Assembly: GCA_019914945.1 (NCBI GenBank)
Contig: CM034100.1
Span: 8,381,096-8,445,095, forward strand
DNA: 64,000 nt
Source of the DNA: Typha latifolia
Taxonomy: Eukaryota; Streptophyta; Magnoliopsida; Poales; Typhaceae
Direction of reading: 5' to 3'
This document shows positions 55,840-64,000 of this stretch, in pieces. A model generated the notes under the pieces. The model saw nothing but the letters and a program-made list of their open reading frames with translations, searched no databases and had not been told where the DNA came from. The position numbers were made by a program, and so were the translations under genes. Position 1 is the stretch's first letter, and each line of letters begins with the position of its first letter.

Positions 55840-56240
55840 GTGTAGACACCACTATTTATCACGGTTACTCCCATAAGCATAAGAGGGCTTCACCCGTAGC
55901 CCTCTAGCTTATTACAGGTTGTGACTAGCCTTATAGGGCTATTTTCGTCTTTTTGTCTTTTACTTAACTTTGCCTATATAAAGACTTGTAATCCTCTTTT
56001 TATAGGCTAATGAACATTTTGAGAGTTTTTGCATATTGAGTGTTTGTTAGTAGATTCCAATGTCGGTATATTCCAACACCCTAGTTGGTGGATTCTCCGG
56101 GTTTTGTTATTTTTCCTATTTATTCTTCTCAAATCGACAATCGAGGAGTTTGTCCTGAATTATAAAGCGTATCTTACTTTAAACAAACCCAAGCCTCTAT
56201 CATCTATTTTGATACTGTTCACTTTTGGTGCTTAACTAGT
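55840..56240 (+). mobile_element. 3' LTR of the 54.7 kb gypsy remnant
   Basis: Starts TGTAGACACCACTATTT. Contains a TATA box (CCTATATAAAGACTTG, about 55973-55988), AATGAACATTTTGAGAG downstream, and ends near CACTTTTGGTGCTTAAC. Matches the promoter layout of plant gypsy LTRs without palindrome arrays. No partner LTR seen. Confidence 0.6.
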
Positions 56241-57514
56241 ACAAATTACATTACAAATTTTACAACTAAATGAACATTTTAGTTTTCTCAAAGTTATTTG
56301 CCCCAATATAGAAAATGGGGTTTTTGCACTTTAATTACATTTATTTTTTTTAATTTTAATAATAAATTATACTGCCTACCGCATATGTAAATTGTGTGCA
56401 TTTCATTATAATAAAATGTGCATCGACTATAGAAGCTATATATACTCAGTTTTATATGCTAAATCAAAAATCCAAATGCAATTAAATTCTAAAAGCCTTC
56501 ATAAAAAATAGGAAAGGATTAGAACTGAATTGCATATCTCTTAATCCTTAAATACTTAATTAGCCTTTAAAACCTATCTTAACTTTTAAGGCATATAAGG
56601 TTAAAAGTTATTTTTTGGGCATGTCAAGGTTATCTATCGTGCTAACAACCCGCCAGCTTGGAATGGTACATGGCATGAGATGTCGGCTCAGCATAGCATG
56701 TGGCAATGATACATACCATGCCAAGCAAAGGTCAGCATGCCCCGTTCCTCTGGCACGACAATGCGACAACCCTTAGTACATCCAGAAACAGTACTACAAC
56801 AACATCATAGAAGGAAAGACTGAAAGGTTGGATTATACTCCTACCACTGTAAGATAATGATGTTGGTCCCCTTCTTGCACTCGGTAAAATCTGTCTCCCT
56901 CTTTCTCTCGCAATCTCATGATGGTCCCCACTATTACTCCCTCTTTCAAAACCATTTGCCACCTCTCTCTCTCTCTATCATATGCCCCTATTGTATGAAA
57001 TTACCAATCTTGCCGTCTGCACAACCTTCTAGGTGACCAGTTGGCAGGGCACAAGATGTGATAACTGATAACAAAACTTGCTTCTCTATGATCAATTATC
57101 TCAATGCCCCTCCTATTGAATAAATTTCTTATGCTTAAATTATTTTCTATAAGCATGAATTTAAGAAAAAAAAAATGAAAAGTCCATGAACACAAATACT
57201 TGATTTTATAAATCATAACGCGTTATATCTGTCAACTTCCCTAAATTGTCAAACATTAAAATAAAAAAGTTTGCAGGTCAAATATATATCTGAGACATTC
57301 ACTTTAATAAAAGCCGACAACACTATTATTGGAAGCAAATAAAAGTTCTGCAGAAATACATAAGATAAACGGCGTATACTGCCCTCAACGTCCAACAATC
57401 TTTTTTAGCCACCACTTACACAAGCTATTTGCTACATTTGTTTTGAGATGATGAAATTATAGGAATCATTAGAGGAAAAAGATAAGAGTCTGTTCCTTAT
57501 ATTCTTTAGCTAGA
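56241..57514. other. Probable intron/spacer with repeat fragments
   Basis: 56640-56760 has GC-rich GGCATG/CATGCC text also seen at 58080-58145 and 61840-61890, a dispersed repeat. The rest is AT-rich. No exon found. Confidence 0.4.
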
Positions 57515-57875
57515 CTAAGAGGATAAATCATGTTTTTGCATTACATTCATTCCAGCCAACAGCTGCGGTAAAGAAAAGTAAATATCAACATATGCTACCA
57601 TCATAATAAAGGAACATCGTACCGTTGTGCTTTGTGCATGGTAAGGAAGCTTGTGCTGAGAAAGGCTAGTAGTTAATTGAATGATTGCGCAGAGTATCCT
57701 CATCTTAATTGTAGATGATGTTCTACCAGGAGGTCCAGGACAATGGTCAGCTGGAAATCATGACAAAAGTGTAGAACATGACAAGATCTAGCGCTTTCCA
57801 ATACTTACAACGAGGGGTAACTAAGAAGCAACAGCAACTTCCGCCCTTGGTATTCAACACCTTCCTCACATGCCC
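57515..57875 (-). CDS. Three exon candidates, probably upstream part of the 50.8 kb gene
   Basis: Minus strand: 57809-57875 (acceptor CTCCTCTAG, donor GTAAGT), 57623-57750 (acceptor ATTTCCAG, donor GTACGA), and a third exon from 57562 (acceptor TTTACCGCAG). Phases agree: exon 1 ends with one base over, exon 2 starts with two. The reading is GHVRKVLNTKGGSCCCFLVT, then PRSDHCPGPPGRTSSTIK, MRILCAIIQLTTSLSQHKL and PYHAQSTT, then LLAGMN. There, GTAATG can serve as a phase-0 donor that would join the 51318 exon; otherwise the frame runs to a stop at 57515. The 60-bp intron 57563-57622 has no stop in frame, so it may be retained. Family not recognised; 5' exons not found. Confidence 0.55.
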
Positions 57876-58073
57876 CTAGAGGAGAAAAAGACAAGATTGG
57901 CAAAACATGGAATCAAAATAATTGAGGAAAGGATTATGAATGCTAGATAGTTCTGCTAGTGTAATGGAAAGGTGGAAACCAAGCATTGAAGAAACAATTA
58001 GCTTGGAAATCATCTTAGGCGCTTCCATAAGAGCTAATTTTAGCAAGGAAAAGTTGTTATAAATAATCTTAAA
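57876..58073. other. Flank of exon group
   Basis: Probably intron. A weak exon candidate (minus strand, MEAPKMISKLIVSSML, near 57985-58035) has poor splice sites and the wrong phase. Confidence 0.3.
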
Positions 58074-58869
58074 CAACGATGGCCGTGCCATGCCACCATC
58101 CGCATGGCACGTGCCGATCGGCATGGGGCATGCTAAGCATCGTGCCACTCGCATGCATTTATAATATTTTTAATAAACTTTTTAAAATATTTAAAAATAT
58201 TTTTAGGTCTTTAATATGTCAATCTTCGATTTTTTATTTAAATATATGTATTAAAAATTTAAACCTACATTATAATGCTTTATCTTAGATTATTTTTGTA
58301 AATGACCTATTTTAGAAAAAAACTGGAGGTTATTTGTATTCCTCAAAAACCCTCGCCCACATCATCATTCAATCTTTCTTGACTTACTATTGACCAAACT
58401 ATCTGAGCACTAGGTCTAATGTGAGTAGAATCAAAGGTAAATCTTTGCCTGCTAGGCAAGAGAATAGCAAATTATAAATTCTATCTCAGTAGGACATATA
58501 TTTCTATTACGAAGAAATTAATAAATAAATTAATAAATGAAAATGAACTAGCTAATGGTAGAGTTACCATTATCCTTAAAGATAAAATAATAATAAAATA
58601 TAAATATTATTCAACACATACTATGATTGAAGACATTCATTAAAAATAATATTAATAATTGAACACTCTATAATATAATTAAATACTCCATAATATAATT
58701 AATATCTAGTTAAATGTAAAATGACGAGGAGGATCAACGACTTCATTTGTCGGCACAAGAATAACATTAAAATGTTACATTAAATACTGACGATATTCTT
58801 CAAAATTTATTTACTGAGTATTTTAACGTCTCATATAGTTTTCATACAAATAGAAATCGTGCACGTGCA

Positions 58870-59474
58870 ACCCCTCCCCTCTCCCTCTCCGGCACGCGAC
58901 GAGGCGTAGAGATCTCATCTAATCTGAATCGGATTAGATTTGATCTTCTTTTAATCTATAAATTAAAACCCTAACCCGTCTCTCTCTGCTTAACCATCTC
59001 AGCCCTCTTCTCTCTCTTCTTTTTCCCCTCCGTTTTCTTATTTGCTCTCGCCGTCGGAGTCGTCGCTGTGGAATCGGATCGCTGGAGCGCTGCTCGAGCA
59101 ATCAAAGACCACCATACGACTCGTTGGTAAGCCCTCTCCCACACATTAATTTTAATTAAAGTTAATAGGGTAAATTGAAAATACCTATTTTGGAATTTCG
59201 GCTTCACCGGCGAATTAGGCCGGCCGGCGGCTTCGAGTCGCAGTCGCTCCGTCTGGAAGCATCTTATTGTTGACCTCGTGCCGTGGGCGTTCACCGCTGG
59301 AGTCTTCGTGGCTCCGGTCGCCATCGGTCATGGGATTGACCATCGTTCGCAGGTTCTCCTCCGCGAGGACAGCGGCACCGTGTGGGTGTTGGGGAGCTAA
59401 GGGTGCGGCCGGCGAACCGTCGCCGCAGTGGCCGTCGGCGTCTTCTTCTTTCTCTTTTCCTTTCTCTCTTTTCC

Positions 59475-59552
<78 letters not shown>

Positions 59553-60170
59553 GCTTAGAGAAGACAGACTCGGGCAACCGAGTCTGGTCTTCTCCCCTTT
59601 TATTTTTGGATTCGGGTCGCGTTGGATCCGAATCCAAGGAACCCGACCCGGTTCCATTAGTTAATTGGATTGGCCCTTGGGCCCAATCCATTTAGGTGTT
59701 AGTTGGGTGGGCTGCGGGCTAACTGTAGCCCAACCCAACTGAATTGGGCTTATTTTGGCCCAAATTAATAATTATTGAGTTAAATTGTAGAAAATTTTTA
59801 ATATTTTTTATTAAAAATGTTATTGTTATTTATTATTAAAGGTGGTGATTTTTAGCACGTGAGCTAGGGATTTGAGATTCAGTTGTCTTGCCTAGACTCA
59901 GATGAGTGGATTCACTCACATATTTATTTTATTATATTTTGTACCTGTCAGACCATGTTAAATTTTCTATGTGCAAATTATTTATTTCACCTTTACGTGT
60001 AAAAATTTAATTGTTACAATTTCTGTGTGCAAATCTATTTATTTCATTTGTATGTACGAAAATTTAATTGTTTTATTTTTGTGTGCATTTAATCATTATA
60101 TTCAGTGCATCACCAAACTTCGTTTAAATATTAAAAATTGTGAAAAAAAAATAACTACTGTTGGTACGAC
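58870..60170 (+). mobile_element. LTR-like GC-rich block with (CT)n
   Basis: Polypyrimidine stretches, CCCTAACCCGTCTCTCTCTG at 58968, GC-rich CCGGCCGGCGGC at 59218, GGGCCCAATCC and TGGGCTGCGGGC (59675-59730), CAGACTCGGGCAACC. The mixture resembles the family A microsatellite/GC zone in the opposite orientation, but I could not align it securely. Open frames over (CT)n are artefacts. Confidence 0.3.
59478..59549. repeat. (CT)n microsatellite
   Basis: About 35 uninterrupted CT units. Confidence 0.97.
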
Positions 60171-60961
60171 TTAGAGAACAGTCCTGGTATAAATCGTTTG
60201 CGATTTTCCGTGGTGACTCAAGTCTATTTGAAAGTCCAGGGGAAAGTTTTAAATCAGATACTTGATACCAATGCACATCACATAGATGAAGGGCATGTAC
60301 TTGTATACTTCCTTCAAGAATAAGATTGTTTTAGAATATTGAGAACTAAAATAATTCCTCTAAGATCCTTGGGTACTACTGTTGAGGAAATTTGTGAAGT
60401 AAAGAGGAAACAAATAAAAGTTTGGATTGGAAAAGCAAGATGCTTGTAGCTATCTTTAGGATAGTAATTTTCTCACTGAGGTATAGATGGACTATTGATA
60501 ATTCTATCTAATGTCTTGACTATTAAGTTTCTAAGGATTGTACTTTCAAGGAATTTGAGGATCAATCACCAATGCTAAACATCAAAAATAAAGATTGAAA
60601 TCAATAATCTTGTTTGAAAGAAGGAAGACAAAAGAGTTGGATTGATTGATATTTAAGATGCTACTCTACCCCTTTATTTGAAGAGTTTTAGAGATATATT
60701 TGTTAAGAATAAACTAATTTTCATGACGGGACACATCCCATATGAAATATTACCTTTTAGACCAATTAGAGACATTTTTCAAAGAGAAAAAACATTTCTA
60801 GGAGTGTTGACCGAAACCACATTTAAACGCTCGCTTAAGATTGTTTGAACTCTCTTTGAAGGATTGACCAAACTTTGCTCTCGATCCAAACCGTTCAAAT
60901 GCCCAAAAAAACATTTGAACAATCCTTTGTTCTCTTTTTCTTTCTTTCTATACATACATAC

Positions 60962-60992
<31 letters not shown>

Positions 60993-61504
60993 CACACATT
61001 ATTTTGCCCATTCATGGAGCTTTTTGAAATGGAGGCTCTCCAAAGAGCTTTAGAATGGAGTAGCAAGAGCACATCTCCTTATAATGCAATCTTACCACTC
61101 TTCACTCGAAAATGATGTGGGACTAAACCAAATAATTCATAATTTCCCTCCAAGAGGAGCTTAGCAAAAATCTAGAGGGGAACTTGAATTTCACCAACTA
61201 TCATTTAAATACTTACCTTCTATGCAGGCTTTGTTTTATATTACTTAAGAAAATAGCCTACAACTATTACCTTATAGACCACTATATTCACTCATGGAAG
61301 GAAATTTAGGAATACAAATTGATTGATTGATAACAAAATCTTTTGCCTTCATTGGATCAAAGGATTTCTCTAGCAATCAAATTCAATTATGGCCATGCCA
61401 GTTCGATATGAGTGCGTGTTGACCCATGCTGATGTGGAGCCCTTCTATGTTTTTATTTTGTTTTAATTTTTATCATAAGCAACTTTAGTAATTAACACAA
61501 CATT
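60171..61504. other. Decayed retroelement-like region
   Basis: Frame fragments such as RSLGTTVEEICEVKRKQIKV (60360-60430) cannot be placed. 60800-60910 has AAACGCTCGC, TTTGAACTC and CATTTGAAC, possibly decayed GCGTTCGAACGC sites. A (TA)n/(CATA)n microsatellite lies at 60952-60994. Confidence 0.3.
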
Positions 61505-62105
61505 CTCGTATTATTCTTGTATTGGTAAATGAAGTCTTTAATCCTTCCCATTATTCTATGTTCAATCAGATATTATTTTTAATTAGTAAATTATTATCAA
61601 TTAATATTATGTGTTCAATTATATTATAGAGTGTTCAATTATTGATATTAGTTTTAAAAAATGTATTAATCATATTATGTGTTGAACAATATGTATATTT
61701 GACTATTGCTACACCTTTAATAAAATATGTTATTTACAAAAATAATCTAAAGATAAAAGACTATACTATAGGTCTTAATATATTCAAACTAAAAACTAAA
61801 AATTAACGTGCCAAAGACCCAAAAACATCTTGAGGGAACGCCAGGGCGTGTTGTGCCGATGGTGGCATAGCATGACACATGCTTTCAGCACAACCATCAG
61901 TGATTGAAATAGTCTTCAATGATTTTCTATGGATTCTTATGTAAGAGTTCAAAATCTAGATAAGATTATGAATGTGAAGAATGCTTAGCATCAAGATTCA
62001 TGTATTCATGAAATGTTGAATCACTTGGGGACATCCTTTACATATATCTTCTCATTTTGTTTATGTAAGATCAACAATTTGAGAGATTATAGCCATTCAT
62101 TTATC

Positions 62106-62730
62106 ATAGTCAATCGCCCACAAAACTATACATTTATAGCAGTCTAGGCTGGTTTCTAGTCATTTTACTGTTTCTATTAAATCAGAATATTTTTTTCATT
62201 TTTTGTATCTATTTGATTCCATTTATCGGCATAGTCAATCACGCAATTATAATATCCCATGTCACATCAATAGCATGACATACAGCCAGTGTTTTGAAAA
62301 GTGAAAAGGCAGCCGTCAGCAGTCACAAACAGTAAAGGCAGCCCCTGATATGCAGGTGGGCCACCTTGGTGGGCTTGGTTTCCCTCCTCAACGCTTAGCG
62401 GGCTGGGCCGCCTCTTTGGGAAGTGGATCTGGCCGAATAGTGAGTCTCGTCGGCCTCAAGAGTTAGTCAATATTTCGAGCCCTAATCCTTCATTCCTCTT
62501 AATCTTTCACTCTCTGTCACTCTCTCAGCTTTACGGTAGCGAGCAACACATAGCAAATGGTGGGGTCAAAGTAGCCTCTCTCTCACTCACTTTCACCACT
62601 TTTTGCATCTATTTGCATCCATTTATCACCATAATCAATCTAAACATTTATAGCAGCACTAGGCAGGTTCCTAGTCATTTTCCTTTTTATAATAAATCAG
62701 AATACTTCTCATTTTTTGCTCTAGGCAGCG
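62106..62730. repeat. Direct duplication of a 140-bp segment
   Basis: 62106-62250 and 62595-62730 share ACATTTATAGCAG, AGGCTGGTTTCTAGTCATTT-like and AAATCAGAATA in order. About 345 bp of unrelated sequence lies between, starting with a hAT-like end at 62287. Confidence 0.75.
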
Positions 62731-62799
62731 CACCCCAACTACTCCCCCTTCTCTCTTCCAATGATCCATCGACATAGATGTATTGCCCCGCCCCTGCTT

Positions 62800-63700
62800 G
62801 ACCCAGCCGCCTGATTTGCCACACAGATGCCTTGAAATTGGGTTAACTGTTGTACTCCACTTCTCAGAGTTAAACTCTTACAAAAATTACATCATGTGTT
62901 GATTTCACCCATGGAATGCAATTTCGGTCAATTTCGATCCACCACCGAAATTGATCGAGATCTGCAATAACCGATTCCGATTCAACCACGAAACCAATGA
63001 AACTTTCACCAATGATTCTTGCACCAAGAATGGATCGATGACTTATTGATAAGCAGCAAGCAATGGAATAGCACAATTGTAAACCCATCTTTGAGAATCA
63101 AACTACCAAAAATGCACACCCATTTCTCTGATTGTCAGAGTCCAATATTCAATAGATTCCGTTAGAGCTTATACACCCATTTCTCTGATTATCAGAGTCC
63201 AATATTCAATAGATTCCCTTAAAAGCTTATTTGACCTCTGCTACACAATGTGTACTTGGGGCATGAACATTGATGCTAACACCATCCTAAACTCTGAAAG
63301 GGTTTATTCTCTAGTCTAATTCTAGCATGTAACAAAAGATGCATCGGGATTGAGTTAAATCACTTGGCATAAAAGAAAATGATATAAAAAAAAATCAAAA
63401 GAGAACTAAAATGCTCACAATTAGGAAATAAAGATTTAAGCTCACGAAGATTATTTTGAAGTCAACAAAAGAAATAAATATTACTTGGCTGACTAGGTAT
63501 CATAACCAGTAGACTGCAAAGGTTACACACTAGTGATGGAACTTGTTCATCGCCAGTAGAACTTCTCGAACCTAAAAAAACAGAAATCTTGCTGGGAGTT
63601 AGAAAAAGTAATCAATAGACTAGAGCCTGATAATCATAAGCAAATCCTTTGCAATAAAGAAGTGAGTTATTATTCAATTAAATAATTTTATTATTATTTG
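62800..63700. other. Non-coding part of hAT region
   Basis: No exon recognised. Contains a 57-bp tandem duplication at 63117-63230 (CACCCATTTCTCTGATT at 63117 and 63174). Confidence 0.4.
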
Positions 63701-63759
63701 TTTCAAAGTTCAATATATTTAATTTCTTATAAAATGTATTCAATAATAAATTTCAGATA

Positions 63760-64000
63760 GAGAAATATAGATTGAGAGCTAATCAATTTAGTACTACTAA
63801 AGTTGCTGCAGCTATATCTCATAACAATCCAACTAAATGGTGGTCCATTTATGGATGGAATGAGGCATTAAATTTGACACCAATAATAAAAGAGATCTTA
63901 AGTCAAACTGTATCTTCATTAGTGTAAAAGAAATTGGAATATATTTTTCTTAATTCACACCAAAACACGTAATCATTTGACAATAGAAAGATTACAGAAA
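63760..64000 (+). pseudogene. hAT transposase C-terminal dimerisation domain, frameshifted
   Basis: EKYRLRANQFSTTKVAAAIS, HNNPTKWWSIYGWNEALNLT and PIIKEILSQTVSSLV. One base later the frame shifts to CKRNWNIFFLIHTKTRNHLT then IERLQK. This is the hAT signature: P-x-x-W-W, a hydrophobic A/I-x-x-x-L-S-x-x-x-S-S block, C-E/K-R-N-W-S-x-F and H-T-K-x-R-N-R-L. The single-base shift at the C-x-R-N-W point kills it. The domain mediates transposase dimerisation. Confidence 0.85.

Larger units (their letters stand above)
58074..61905. mobile_element. Long-inverted-repeat DNA transposon candidate
   Basis: 58074-58690 and 61505-61905 are inverted copies: AGATTATTTTTGTAAATGAC at 58288 against the reverse complement at 61733, and TTGAACACTCTATAATATAA at 58659 against 61630. 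Both ends finish in GC-rich GCCATGCC/GGCATGG text and a GATGG box (CAACGATGG at 58074; CAACCATC at 61891, read inverted). The left arm has a ~230-bp insertion. No transposase inside. The target duplication was not recognised. Confidence 0.5.
62287..64000 (+). mobile_element. hAT transposon (left end and transposase 3' part)
   Basis: CAGTGTTTTGAAAAGTGAAA at 62287 is a typical plant hAT terminal inverted repeat start. The transposase C-terminus lies at 63760-64000 in the same orientation. The right end is outside the window. The left flank cannot be checked for an 8-bp duplication. Confidence 0.5.

Noticed and set aside
59215..59695. Long frames on both strands over (CT)n
   Set aside because: Poly-Arg/Glu or Leu/Ser stretches from the microsatellite. 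No domain in the flanking parts.

Overview
This is nuclear DNA from a flowering plant with a transposon-rich genome. The signs are plant-type LTR retrotransposons (chromodomain Ty3/gypsy elements and a Maximus/SIRE-like Ty1/copia tail), CACTA and hAT transposase remnants, an intronless plant organellar PPR gene, and AT-rich spacers full of microsatellites. The species cannot be told from the sequence. No tRNA, rRNA or CRISPR was seen. By eye well over half of the window is transposon-derived.

Layout. 1-2440: an LTR-like family (family A) facing an inverted partial copy. 2560-4570: 3' end of a copia element on the minus strand. 4571-7653: second family A copy, split by a chromovirus LTR remnant (6602-7545, TSD CGCGG). 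7654-8950: remnant of another gypsy element. 9290-15446: minus-strand CACTA transposon, split by a complete but gutted chromovirus (9898-14155, TSD CATCC). 16101-18008: intact PPR gene, minus strand. 18009-23423: spacer, family B repeats and a collapsed LTR element with PBS. 23424-29634: chromovirus on the minus strand (TSD TTAGA) inside a family B copy. 31125-32660: third family A copy. 33200-36500: small pol-less gypsy element ending in a long (TA)n tract. 37423-about 43160: chromovirus on the plus strand with degraded gag-PR-RT-RNaseH-IN-chromodomain. 43160-50800: mostly unassigned, with one gypsy LTR near 48166. 50803-57875: two groups of minus-strand exons, probably the 3' end of one host gene whose large intron holds head-to-head gypsy LTRs and a decayed chromovirus. 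58074-61905: long inverted repeat, probably a non-autonomous DNA transposon. 62287-64000: hAT element with a transposase C-terminus running off the window.

Only the PPR gene and the spliced gene look like functioning host genes. Every retroelement has stops, frameshifts or deletions in its genes. Nesting gives a relative history: CACTA before the gutted chromovirus, family B before the minus-strand chromovirus, copia before or with family A copy 2, and that before its chromovirus LTR.

The most unusual signal is a palindrome, GCGTTCGAACGC and decayed forms. It is clustered in the U3 of LTRs that are otherwise unrelated (copia and several gypsy families), usually 40-100 bp upstream of the TATA box. 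It looks like a promoter module shared or captured across retrotransposon superfamilies.
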